A DNA stretch of 42,499 nt from Streptomyces hydrogenans (GTDB lineage Bacteria > Actinomycetota > Actinomycetes > Streptomycetales > Streptomycetaceae). The notes beneath the pieces were generated by a model. It saw nothing but the letters and a program-made list of their open reading frames with translations, did no database searches and was not told where the DNA came from. Position numbers and translations under genes: made by a program. Below, in pieces: positions 16,561 through 24,032 of the stretch. The stretch lies in contig NZ_BNBS01000071.1 of assembly GCF_014656075.1 (NCBI RefSeq), forward strand, positions 1 to 42,499. The letters are read 5' to 3'. Position 1 is the first letter of the stretch. Each line of letters begins with the position of its first letter.

Positions 16561-17421
16561 TCACGCGCGTCCCACCGGGCCGCGTTCGTGGGGGATCCTC
16601 TCGCCGGCCGTGATCGCGACGGGCAGCCGGTTCTCGGCGGGCGGCAGCGGGCAGGTCGCGAAGTCGGTGTAGGCGCAGGGGAGATTGGTGGCGCGGTTGA
16701 AGTCGAGCCGCACCGTGCCGTCGGGTCCGGGCGCGGCCAGGCCGAGGTGGCGGTTGGCCGCGTAGGTGGTGACGCCCGAGGTCTCGTCGGTGAACAGCAC
16801 CGTGAGGGCACCGGGCTCCTGCCCGTTGAACGCGGTCAGGCTCAGCTCCTGCCCGTCCAGGTGGAAGACGACGCGGCCGGGTGCGTCGTACACGTGCCGG
16901 AGGCCCTCGACGGAGGCGCCGACCGTGGTCGGCCGCGGCTCGGGGAAGGCTTCGTAGCGGCCCGTGACCACCCAGCGCGGATCGGGCGCGTACGCGGGCG
17001 TGCCGGTGAACGCGACCCGCAGGGGGTGGTCGGGGCGCCGCGGCCGGACGATGTCGTGGCCGCCGCGCCTGGCGACCTCGATCACCGTGTCGCCCCAGAC
17101 GGCTTCGACGCCGCCACGCTCCGGGATGACGCCGAAGAGGTGCCGGGCGCGTACGGCGACGCCGTCGACGAAGAACTCCGTCCCCTCGTCGAGCTCCACG
17201 ACGACGCCGTCGGGTCCCGTCGACCAGGTCCCCGGAACGCCAGGGAGGACCTGGGGGTCCGCGGAGAGCCAGTGCAGGCCGGTGACCGCGAGGAATCCGT
17301 GCTCCGAGGCGAGCCGGGCGTCCTTGTCCCGGTGCCACTCCTCCCACTCCGAGGCGAAGACCTTCGCCTCGGGAACGTCGGCGGTGCCGGTGCGGGCGTG
17401 GGGGATGTCATGGACGCTCAT
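16561..17421 (-). CDS. DUF1684 domain protein
   Basis: A 286-residue cytoplasmic protein matching DUF1684. It opens with EWEEWHRDKDARLASEHGFL and continues with AVTGLHWLSADPQ. The C-terminal signature is LDFNRATNLPCAYTDFATC followed by PLPPAENRLPVAITAGE. No catalytic role is known for the family. AGAAGGAGAC lies directly before the ATG at 17421. A short ORF ending in cysteines (17655-17744) lies upstream on the same strand, which suggests regulation by cysteine supply. The 211 bases between its stop and the DinB gene show no gene. Confidence 0.85.
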   Translation of the reverse strand: MSVHDIPHARTGTADVPEAKVFASEWEEWHRDKDARLASEHGFLAVTGLHWLSADPQVLPGVPGTWSTGPDGVVVELDEGTEFFVDGVAVRARHLFGVIPERGGVEAVWGDTVIEVARRGGHDIVRPRRPDHPLRVAFTGTPAYAPDPRWVVTGRYEAFPEPRPTTVGASVEGLRHVYDAPGRVVFHLDGQELSLTAFNGQEPGALTVLFTDETSGVTTYAANRHLGLAAPGPDGTVRLDFNRATNLPCAYTDFATCPLPPAENRLPVAITAGERIPHERGPVGRA

Positions 17422-17654
17422 GCGTCTCCTTCTGATGCGGTGGGTGGTGGGGTCGTGCGGGGTCCGTCTCCCGTGCGGACGGAACGGGCCACGGGTCCGG
17501 AACGAGGTCGGGGGAGAGGCGCGCGGGAGCCCTTCGGGGCGGGCGCATCGATGTCCCGACGCCGGGGCCCGTCGTCGGCGCGGGCCTCGTCCTGGGCGGC
17601 GAGCGGCGGGGGACGTCCGGGGCGGCGGCCTGTGACGTCTCCGCCGACGGATGT

Positions 17655-17744
17655 CTAACAGCCGCGGCAGGACGTACAGAGACCCCCGGCGTGCCGCCGG
17701 AGTTCGACGTGCGGTCGCGTGCTGGAGTTCGCTGTCCGGCTCAC
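17655..17744 (-). CDS. Putative cysteine-type leader peptide upstream of DUF1684
   Basis: A 29-codon ORF from GTG (17744) to TAG whose C-terminal part reads RPHVELRRHAGGLCTSC and ends with another cysteine before the stop. It aligns without gaps with the leader peptide at 19158: R-x-H-[IV]-[DE]-[FL]-x-R-x5-C. Short peptides of this kind, rich in cysteine at the end, precede sulfur genes in actinobacteria and are thought to sense Cys-tRNA or cysteine supply. There is no Shine-Dalgarno. A TTGACG box ends 30 bases before the GTG, the spacing expected if the transcript starts at the start codon. It lies 234 bases upstream of the DUF1684 gene. The call rests on this pattern only. Confidence 0.6.
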   Translation of the reverse strand: MSRTANSSTRPHVELRRHAGGLCTSCRGC

Positions 17745-17780
17745 GCCGACGAGGCTGGCATCGGGAATCCGCCACGTCAA
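17745..17780 (-). promoter_or_regulatory. Predicted promoter of the DUF1684 leader peptide
   Basis: On the minus strand TTGACG (17780-17775) is followed, after 17 bases, by CAGCCT (17757-17752), a weak -10. The GTG at 17744 would then be at or next to the transcription start, giving a leaderless mRNA. The same geometry is seen at 19123-19158. Confidence 0.4.
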
Positions 17781-17843
17781 CGCGTGAAACGGGCCCGTCG
17801 CACGATCCGCGTTCCTCGACATGCGCCCGAAGCGTGCCGTTCA

Positions 17844-18854
17844 TCATCCGCGTCGCACGGTCGCCCTGTCCGACCGGGCCCGGAGACCGGCCAACTGCTT
17901 CCCCAGCCGTTGCAGGGGGGTGGGCGGCAGTGCGCGGGCGGAGCCTCGCGCGTAGTGGCGTTCGACGTAGAACTGCCCGGCACTGAGCACGGTGGTGACG
18001 GCGACGTACCAGAGGGTGGCGACCATCAGCAGCGGGATGACCTGGTAGGTCTGGTTGTAGACCAGCTGCACCGAGTACAGGAGGTCGTGCACCGCGAGGA
18101 CGCTGACGATGCTGGTGCCCTTCAGGGTGCCGATCAGCATGTTCCCGGCCGTCGGGACGATGGAGCGCATCGCCTGCGGGATGACGATGCGGCGCAGGGC
18201 CCGCGGCCTGCCGATGCCGAGGGCCTGGGCGGCCTCCGTCTGGCCGGCGTCCACCGAGAGGATGCCGCCGCGCACCACCTCGGCGGCGTAGGCGGCTTCG
18301 TGCAGGGTCAGGCCGATGACGGCGGTGAGGGCCGGGCCGAGCAGGTTGACCGTCTTGACGGTGACGAACTCCGGACCGAAGGGGATGCCGAGTCCGAGCG
18401 TGGGGTAGAGCGCGCCGATGTTGAACCAGAACAGCAGCTGCACCAGCAGCGGCGTGGATCGGAAGATCCAGACATAGCCCCAGCTCAGGGCGCGCAGCAC
18501 CGGGTTGGCGGACAGGCGCATCACGGCCAGGGGAGTGCCCAGCAGGAAGCCGAGCACCATCACCACACCGGTCAGCCAGAGCGTGAGCAGCAGGCCGTCG
18601 AGCACGGCGGCGGTGGTGAAGTAGCGGCCGACCACGTCCCACTGGAAGGCGCTGTTGCGGACGACGGAGCTGACCACCATCGCGAGGACCAGAAGCGCGG
18701 CGGCGGCCGTCAGCCGGCGGCCGGTGTGCCGGCGCGGCACGATCCGCGGCTGATCGGCCTCGGGACCTCGGCCGTCGGAGGCGCTCGGGCGCGGTGCGGG
18801 CGGGACGGACGCGGAGACGCGGGCGGGACCGTAGGTGTCGGACGGCGAAGCCAT
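17844..18854 (-). CDS. ABC transporter permease, polar amino acid family
   Basis: A 336-residue inner-membrane permease of the His/Glu/Gln/Arg family. A hydrophilic N-terminal extension (about 45 residues) precedes at least five transmembrane helices. The EAA loop that docks on the ATPase reads EAAQALGIGRPRALRRIV, followed by PQAMRSIVPTAGN. No ATPase or binding protein lies on this strand, so it probably works with the ATPase at 23207 and the lipoproteins at 21222 and 24033. It is clearly paralogous to the permease at 22209 (shared WIFRS, GALYP/SALYE-like and EAA regions). GGAGAG precedes the ATG at 18854. The long gap down to the DUF1684 gene contains a leader peptide. Confidence 0.9.
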   Translation of the reverse strand: MASPSDTYGPARVSASVPPAPRPSASDGRGPEADQPRIVPRRHTGRRLTAAAALLVLAMVVSSVVRNSAFQWDVVGRYFTTAAVLDGLLLTLWLTGVVMVLGFLLGTPLAVMRLSANPVLRALSWGYVWIFRSTPLLVQLLFWFNIGALYPTLGLGIPFGPEFVTVKTVNLLGPALTAVIGLTLHEAAYAAEVVRGGILSVDAGQTEAAQALGIGRPRALRRIVIPQAMRSIVPTAGNMLIGTLKGTSIVSVLAVHDLLYSVQLVYNQTYQVIPLLMVATLWYVAVTTVLSAGQFYVERHYARGSARALPPTPLQRLGKQLAGLRARSDRATVRRG

Positions 18855-18976
18855 CAGAAGGCTCTCCAGGTGAGGGAGGCACGCGGGCGGAGGCGGCCAT
18901 TCGGCGCGTGCGCGTTCGTGGACTCCGGGCACCCGCGGCGCGGGGCACGGGGGTGGCCGGTCACCGGCGTCGTCAC
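18854..18976 (-). other. 40-codon ORF overlapping the permease start (doubtful)
   Basis: A short frame from GTG (18976) ends in a TGA that overlaps the permease ATG as TGATG, an arrangement used for translational coupling. Its translation is rich in R, P and A with a single cysteine, and no ribosome site precedes it. It may be chance. Confidence 0.2.
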
Positions 18977-19040
18977 ACTCGCCGCGTCCCTCAACGCGGC
19001 CGGTACGGCTGCCGCGCGTGGCGGAGCCGGTCCGGCCCCG

Positions 19041-19071
19041 ATCGTACGGGCGCACCGCGCGTGGGTGTCAA
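19041..19071 (-). promoter_or_regulatory. Predicted promoter of the divergent permease gene
   Basis: On the minus strand TTGACA (19071-19066) is followed by TACGAT (19046-19041) with a 19-base spacer. Both hexamers are close to the housekeeping consensus, though the spacing is a little long. The transcript would have a 5' leader of about 180 bases before the permease ATG. Confidence 0.5.
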
Positions 19072-19127
19072 CCACGCCCCGCTCACCGGCCGTTCGACAC
19101 CGGTCCGGTATCCGGGCCGTGGTTGAC
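19067..19127. repeat. Mirrored 10-bp element over both -35 regions
   Basis: GTCAACCACG (19067-19076) and CGTGGTTGAC (19118-19127) are perfect inverted copies whose starts are 51 bases apart. Each includes the -35 box of one divergent promoter (permease on minus, leader peptide and operon on plus). This suggests a shared regulator or a matched promoter pair for the sulfur genes. Confidence 0.55.
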
Positions 19128-19157
19128 GAGCGGCGCGATGTCATGCTGAATGGGCGC
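19123..19157 (+). promoter_or_regulatory. Predicted promoter of the sulfur operon leader peptide
   Basis: TTGACG (19123-19128) lies 29 bases before the ATG at 19158. With a 17-base spacer the -10 would be CTGAAT (19146-19151), a modest match. Transcription would then begin at or very near that ATG. Confidence 0.45.
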
Positions 19158-19235
19158 ATGAATGCCGAGCAGCGCCTGGTCACGCGTGACCACATCGACT
19201 TCGGTCGGGTGTGGTCCGCGGCGTGTTGCGCCTGA
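19158..19235 (+). CDS. Putative cysteine-type leader peptide of the sulfur operon
   Basis: A 25-residue peptide with the core RDHIDFGRVWSAACCA, ending in two adjacent cysteine codons (TGT TGC), then GCC and TGA. This matches the actinobacterial leader-peptide pattern found before sulfur-assimilation genes, in which ribosome stalling at cysteine codons may report cysteine shortage. An earlier in-frame ATG at 19143 is possible. The ATG at 19158 is preferred because it fits a leaderless transcript from the TTGACG box at 19123. It lies 344 bases before the monooxygenase at 19580, and a small hairpin (19245-19262) follows the stop by nine bases. Confidence 0.7.
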   Translation: MNAEQRLVTRDHIDFGRVWSAACCA

Positions 19236-19579
19236 CGCGGCAGCGGGCCGTCTGACCGGCCCTTCCCTCCCTCGGTGACCCCGTCGCGGGCCGAGTTCCC
19301 TCCTGCGTCGCACCGTCTCGCGTATCGCGCGCTCGGCACTGGCCGAGCCCGGGCGCGGGCGGGCGCGCGAGAGACCTGACGCGCGCTGCCGCCGCCCTTT
19401 CCCGTCCGAGGCCCCCGCACCTTCCCCCGCCCCGGCGTCGTCCCCCGCTCCCACCCCGGATTCCCCGCCCCGCAAGCGCCGTCGCGACGGCCGCGCCGAG
19501 GGCTGCCCCGCTCCGCCGTGCCCCGCCCGTGCCACCGCACCGCGGCACGGAACGAAGACTTGAGGAAAGGCCATCTCCC
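19236..19579 (+). promoter_or_regulatory. Untranslated leader between leader peptide and first operon gene
   Basis: These 344 bases hold no gene. A hairpin GGGCCG/CGGCCC (19245-19250 with 19257-19262) begins nine bases after the leader-peptide stop, where a stalled ribosome could affect it. Further on, CCGTGCC occurs twice (19516-19522 and 19527-19533), and either copy can pair with GGCACGG (19544-19550), 11 bases before the ribosome site at 19562. Such alternative pairings are expected of an attenuator, but in GC-rich DNA they also arise by chance. Confidence 0.35.
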
Positions 19580-20710
19580 ATGCCCGTGGAGTTCCTTGGC
19601 ATCGCCGCCACCAACGACGGTTCCGAAACCACCCCGCGCTCCGGCGCCGCCTTCGACAAGGGGTACACGCTCCGGCTCGCCCGGGCGCACGAGGAACACG
19701 GCTGGGACCGGGTGCTGTTCGCCTACGGCTCCGGGGCGCCCGACCCCGCCCCGGCCGCGGCCTACGTCGCGAGCCGGCTGGAGAAGCTCCAGATCCTTCT
19801 CGCCCACCGGCCCAACGTCTCGTACCCCACCTTCGCCGCGAAGACCTTCGCCACCCTCGACCAGATCAGCGAGGGCCGTCTGACGGTGCACTTCATCACC
19901 GGCGGCAACGACCACGAGCAGGGCCGCGAGGGCGACACCCTCACCAAGGACGAACGCTACGCGCGGACCCGCGAGTACATCGACGTCGTCAAGAAGATCT
20001 GGACCACCCACGAGCCCTTCGACCACGAGGGCGACCACTACCGCTTCCACGACTTCGTCAGCGACGTCTTCCCGGTCCAGCAACCCCGCCCGGGCGTGTC
20101 GTTCGGTGGATCCTCTCCCGCCGCGTACGCCGCCGGCGGAGCCGAGGCGGACATCTACTGCCTGTGGGGCGAACCGCTGGCCGAAACCGCCGAGCAGATC
20201 GGGGCCGTGGAGGCCGCCGCGAAGGCGGCGGGCCGCACCGAGACGCCCCGCATCCAGGTGGCGTTCCGGCCGATCATCGCCCCCACCGAGGAGCTGGCCT
20301 GGGAGAAGGCCCACCGCACCGTCGGCGCGATCCGGCAGCGGCGCGAGGAGGGTCTCGTACGGCAGCCTCGCAGGGGCTCCCGGGGGAACCCGGAGAACAC
20401 GGGCTCGCAGCGGCTGCTCGCCATCGCCGAGGCGGGGGAGCGCTACGACCGCGCCCTGTGGACCCCGACCGCGGCCGCCACCGGCGGGGCTGGCAACTCC
20501 AACGCCCTCGTCGGCACCCCGGAGACGGTCGCCCAGGCGCTGCTCGACTACTACGACCTCGGCGTCGACATCCTCTCCGCCCGCGGCTACGACCTCCTGG
20601 ACGACGCCATCGACTTCGGCCGGTACGTGATCCCGATCGTCCGTGAAGAGGTCGCCAAGCGCGACGCCGAACGGGTGGCGCGCGGAGCCCTCGCGGGGGT
20701 GAACGGATGA
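19580..20710 (+). CDS. LLM class flavin monooxygenase, SsuD-like
   Basis: A 376-residue flavin-dependent monooxygenase of the luciferase-like fold, closest in layout to alkanesulfonate monooxygenase SsuD. Features are AHEEHGWDRVLFAYGSGAPD, FAAKTFATLDQISEGRLTVH and FITGGNDHEQGREGD (the TGG..E...G region). Later come GVSFGGSSPAAY and a C-terminal LVGTPETVAQALLDYYDLG. SsuD enzymes use reduced FMN from a partner reductase to break C-S bonds and release sulfite. A reductase of the right type is encoded at 25108. GAGGAAAGG precedes the ATG at 19580. It is the first structural gene after the leader peptide and overlaps the acetyltransferase gene by four bases. The real substrate is unknown. Confidence 0.88.
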   Translation: MPVEFLGIAATNDGSETTPRSGAAFDKGYTLRLARAHEEHGWDRVLFAYGSGAPDPAPAAAYVASRLEKLQILLAHRPNVSYPTFAAKTFATLDQISEGRLTVHFITGGNDHEQGREGDTLTKDERYARTREYIDVVKKIWTTHEPFDHEGDHYRFHDFVSDVFPVQQPRPGVSFGGSSPAAYAAGGAEADIYCLWGEPLAETAEQIGAVEAAAKAAGRTETPRIQVAFRPIIAPTEELAWEKAHRTVGAIRQRREEGLVRQPRRGSRGNPENTGSQRLLAIAEAGERYDRALWTPTAAATGGAGNSNALVGTPETVAQALLDYYDLGVDILSARGYDLLDDAIDFGRYVIPIVREEVAKRDAERVARGALAGVNG

Positions 20711-21225
20711 CCTCCGCAGTGGAACTGACGGTCGTTCACGTACCCGTCTCCGATCCCCGGGTGCGGCCCCTGCTGCGGGAACTCGAGGACGAGTACTCCC
20801 GGCGCTACGGCAGGGCCGCGCACGGCGAGATCTCCCGCTACCCCGACGAGGAGTTCACCGCCCCGCACGGCGGCCTCCTGCTGCTGCTCCTCGAACACGG
20901 CGAGGCGGTCGCGGGCGGCGCCTTCCGCCGGTACGACGCGACCACGGCCGAGCTGAAACGGATCTGGACGCACTCCGCCCACCGGCGGCGGGGCCTCGCC
21001 CGCCGGGTCGTCGCCGAACTGGAGCACGAGGCCGGCGTGCGTGGCTACCGGCGGATCCACCTGACCACCGGCCCGCGCCAGCCCGAGGCCCGCGGCCTGT
21101 ACCTGGCCACCGGCTACGCCCCGCTCTTCGACACGGAGGCCGACCCGGAGACCATCGGCCCGCTGCCCTTCGAGAAGCACCTGCCGGCAACCGCGACACA
21201 CCCGGGAAAGGCGGCACGCCTGTGA
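20707..21225 (+). CDS. GNAT family N-acetyltransferase
   Basis: A 172-residue acetyltransferase with the CoA pyrophosphate-binding segment HSAHRRRGLARRVVAELEHE (R-R-x-G-L/A motif, about residues 95-114) and the C-terminal LYLATGYAPLF. It overlaps the SsuD-like gene as ATGA and the next lipoprotein gene as GTGA, so it is firmly part of this operon. In the B. subtilis ytmI operon an acetyltransferase of similar size N-acetylates S-substituted cysteines before C-S cleavage. The same role here is inference from context. Confidence 0.85.
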   Translation: MTSAVELTVVHVPVSDPRVRPLLRELEDEYSRRYGRAAHGEISRYPDEEFTAPHGGLLLLLLEHGEAVAGGAFRRYDATTAELKRIWTHSAHRRRGLARRVVAELEHEAGVRGYRRIHLTTGPRQPEARGLYLATGYAPLFDTEADPETIGPLPFEKHLPATATHPGKAARL

Positions 21226-22187
21226 GTGCCCGACACGTCGGAACACGTCCGCGCCGCCTGCGCATGGCCGCCGTCGCCGCGCTGTTGCCCGTACTGGCAC
21301 TGACCGCCTGCGGCTCCGGCGACACCCCCGGCACCACGCCGGCGGGCGCTCAGGCACCCCCGGCGCCGACCGACGACCCGGTCGCCGCCGTCCGGAAGGT
21401 GGACTCGGCCGCCGCCCTGCTGCCCGCCGACGTACGCCGTGCCGGCACGCTGCGGATCGGCAGCTCGATCGGGTTCCCGCCCGGCGCGTACTACCCGAAC
21501 GGGCAGGACAAGCCGCCCGCCGGACAGGACATCGACATCGCCGAGGCGGTGGCCAAGGTCCTCGGGGTCGGGCTGGAGCGGGAGGACGCCTCCTTCGAGA
21601 CCATCCTCCCCGCCCTCGGCAGCGGCAAGTACGACGTCGGCACCGGCAACTTCGGCGTCACCACCGCACGCCTGAAGACCGTCGACTTCGTCACCTACAT
21701 CAACGACGGCCAGGGCTTCGCGGTGAAGAAGGGCGGCACCGGCCTCACGACGAAGGTCACCGACCTCACCCAGCTGTGCGGGCTGACCATCGGCACCGGC
21801 GCCGGCACCACCTTCGAGGCGACCCTGAACTCGAAGAAGGAGGTGTGCGCCGAGGCCGGCAAGGAACCGTACGACGTCAAGGTCTACTCCGAGAACGGGG
21901 CGACCCTCACCGCGCTCCAGCAGGGCCGGATCGACGTCGTCATGTCGACCATCAACGGCCTGCGCCACCAGGCGGCACAGCCCGCCGCGCAGACCGCCTT
22001 CCTCGGTGAGTACCACCGTCTCGACGTCGGCTTCGCCTTCAAGAAGGGCTCCCCGCTCACCGAGGCGTTCCGGGCCGCCGTCGACGAGCTGATCAAGGAC
22101 GGCACGTACGCCCGGATCCTCGCGAAATGGGGCACCTCCGCCTCCGCGATCGACGCGTCCCGGATCAACCCGCCCGAGCACACGTGA
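21222..22187 (+). CDS. ABC transporter substrate-binding lipoprotein, amino acid type
   Basis: A 321-residue extracellular solute-binding protein (family 3). The signal peptide ends at the lipobox LALTAC (cysteine near residue 30), so the mature protein is lipid-anchored. Ligand-fold markers include AGTLRIGSSIGFPPGAYY, DIDIAEAVAKVLG and the paired QGRIDVVMS. Its C-terminal SRINPPEHT recurs as SRINPPGLP in the second lipoprotein at 24033, so the two are paralogs. The GTG start at 21222 overlaps the acetyltransferase stop. A sulfur-containing amino acid such as an S-substituted cysteine is a likely ligand, from context only. Confidence 0.9.
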   Translation: MSARHVGTRPRRLRMAAVAALLPVLALTACGSGDTPGTTPAGAQAPPAPTDDPVAAVRKVDSAAALLPADVRRAGTLRIGSSIGFPPGAYYPNGQDKPPAGQDIDIAEAVAKVLGVGLEREDASFETILPALGSGKYDVGTGNFGVTTARLKTVDFVTYINDGQGFAVKKGGTGLTTKVTDLTQLCGLTIGTGAGTTFEATLNSKKEVCAEAGKEPYDVKVYSENGATLTALQQGRIDVVMSTINGLRHQAAQPAAQTAFLGEYHRLDVGFAFKKGSPLTEAFRAAVDELIKDGTYARILAKWGTSASAIDASRINPPEHT

Positions 22188-22208
22188 CGACCGCACAGGA
22201 AGACGCCG

Positions 22209-23210
22209 ATGGCCCTCACCGCAGACTCCGCCGCCGCGCCACCGGGCGCGACCTCCGCGGGCACCGACCCCGCCTCCCGGACCGCCCAGGACGACCCGGC
22301 CTCGCTCCAGGTCGTCCCCGCCCGCCACTACGCCCGCTGGGCGGCGGCCGTCGCCGTGATCGTGCTGGTCGCCCAGTTCGCGCACGGGCTGGCCACCAAC
22401 CCGGTCTGGGAGTGGAGCGTCTTCCGCGACTACTTCCTGTCGGAGACGATCGTCCAGGCGGTGTGGGTGACCCTGCAGCTCACCGCCTACGCCACCGTCC
22501 TCGGCTTTCTCCTCGGCACCGTCCTGGCCTTCATGAGGCTGTCGCGCAGCCCCGTGCTGCGGACCGTCGCCTGGTCCTACATCTGGATCTTCCGGTCGAT
22601 CCCGATGATCGTCCAGCTCGTGTTCTGGTTCAATCTGAGTGCCCTGTATGAGCGGTTGGGCGTCGGCATCCCCTTCGGTCCGGTGTTCTGGTCCGTCGAC
22701 AGCAACAGCCTCATCGGGACCATCGGCGCCGCCGTCATCGGACTGACGCTCCATCAAGCGGCTTACGCCGCCGAGATCGTGCGCGGCGGCGTCATCGCGG
22801 TCGACCACGGGCAGCTGGAGGCCGCCGCCGCGCTCGGCATCCCCCGGCTGCGGCAGATCCGCCGGATCGTGCTGCCGCAGGCCATGCGCGCCATCCTGCC
22901 CACGGCCGGCAACGAGATCATCGGCCTCCTCAAGGGCACCTCGGTCGTCTACGTGATGGCCATCGGCGAGCTCTTCTACCAGGTACAGGTGATCTACGGC
23001 CGCAACGGCCGGGTGATCCCCCTGCTCCTGGTCGCCACCGCCTGGTACGTGCTGCTCACCTCCCTGCTGTCGGTCGCGCAGTACTACGTGGAGCGCCGCT
23101 TCGCCCGAGGCGCCGACCGCACCCCGCCGCCCACCCCGCTCGCACGGGCCCGCCGCTTCCTGGCGGCGCAGCGACTCGCCGCCACCCGCCCCCTGACGGA
23201 GAAGACATGA
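22209..23210 (+). CDS. ABC transporter permease, polar amino acid family
   Basis: A 333-residue permease paralogous to the one at 17844. The N-terminal extension is hydrophilic and is followed by about five transmembrane helices. WIFRSIPMIVQLVFWFNLSA, TLHQAAYAAEIVRGG and the docking loop EAAAALGIPRLRQIRRIVL are the family landmarks. With the ATPase four bases into its stop codon and a binding lipoprotein upstream, it forms a complete import system. The other permease may be its partner in a heterodimeric channel, as TcyL and TcyM are in B. subtilis. Confidence 0.92.
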   Translation: MALTADSAAAPPGATSAGTDPASRTAQDDPASLQVVPARHYARWAAAVAVIVLVAQFAHGLATNPVWEWSVFRDYFLSETIVQAVWVTLQLTAYATVLGFLLGTVLAFMRLSRSPVLRTVAWSYIWIFRSIPMIVQLVFWFNLSALYERLGVGIPFGPVFWSVDSNSLIGTIGAAVIGLTLHQAAYAAEIVRGGVIAVDHGQLEAAAALGIPRLRQIRRIVLPQAMRAILPTAGNEIIGLLKGTSVVYVMAIGELFYQVQVIYGRNGRVIPLLLVATAWYVLLTSLLSVAQYYVERRFARGADRTPPPTPLARARRFLAAQRLAATRPLTEKT

Positions 23211-23971
23211 ACGACGTCATGGTCGACGTCCACGACGTCCACAAGAGCTTCGGCCCGCTGGAGGTGCTGCGCGGCGTCGACCTGAAGGTCCGCGCCGGCG
23301 AGGTGACCGTCATCCTCGGCCCGTCCGGCTCCGGGAAGTCCACCCTGCTGCGCACCATCAACCACCTGGAGAAGGTCGACCGCGGCTGGATCAGCGTCGA
23401 CGGCGAGCTCATCGGCTACCGCCGATCCGGCGACAAGCTCCACGAGCTCAAGGAGAAGGACGTCCTGAAGCAGCGAACCGACATCGGCTTCGTCTTCCAG
23501 AACTTCAACCTCTTCCCGCACCTGACCGTGCTCGACAACCTCGTCGAGGCACCGGTCTCCGCACTGCGCCGGCCGCGCGGGGCCGCCGAGGAGAACGCCC
23601 GTCGGCTCCTCGACCGGGTCGGCCTCGCCGACAAGGCGGACGCGTATCCGCGCCAGCTGTCCGGAGGCCAGCAGCAGCGGGTGGCCATCGCCCGCGCACT
23701 CGCCCTCGAACCCAAGGTCCTGCTCTTCGACGAGCCCACCTCGGCGCTCGACCCGGAACTCGTCGGCGAAGTCCTCGACGTCATCAAGGCCCTGGCCCGC
23801 ACCGGTACCACCATGATCGTCGTGACGCACGAGATCGGCTTCGCCCGCGAGGTCGCCGACACCGTCGTGTTCATGGACAGCGGTGTCGTGGTGGAACAGG
23901 GCCCGCCCGCGGCCGTCCTCGACGACCCGGGGCACGCGCGCACCCGAGCCTTCCTCTCCAAGGTCCTCTGA
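23207..23971 (+). CDS. ABC transporter ATP-binding protein, amino acid type
   Basis: A 254-residue ATPase with Walker A GPSGSGKST, Q-loop FVFQNFNLFPH, signature LSGGQQQRVAIARAL, Walker B VLLFDEPTSALDPE and H-loop VVTHE, the full set for an active enzyme. It is the only transporter ATPase in the island, so it probably drives both permeases. Its ATG overlaps the permease stop by four bases. The closest general match is the polar amino acid uptake group (GlnQ/TcyN-like). Confidence 0.95.
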   Translation: MNDVMVDVHDVHKSFGPLEVLRGVDLKVRAGEVTVILGPSGSGKSTLLRTINHLEKVDRGWISVDGELIGYRRSGDKLHELKEKDVLKQRTDIGFVFQNFNLFPHLTVLDNLVEAPVSALRRPRGAAEENARRLLDRVGLADKADAYPRQLSGGQQQRVAIARALALEPKVLLFDEPTSALDPELVGEVLDVIKALARTGTTMIVVTHEIGFAREVADTVVFMDSGVVVEQGPPAAVLDDPGHARTRAFLSKVL

Positions 23972-24032
23972 CCACCCCCTGACCACCCCCTCCTCCCCTC
24001 ACCCCCGACTCCCGAAGGCAAGGAGCACGACC

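Noticed and set aside
17691..19235. 514-codon plus-strand frame covering the antisense of the permease
   Set aside because: Only its last 25 codons resemble a real peptide (the leader). The remainder is antisense to a clear permease.
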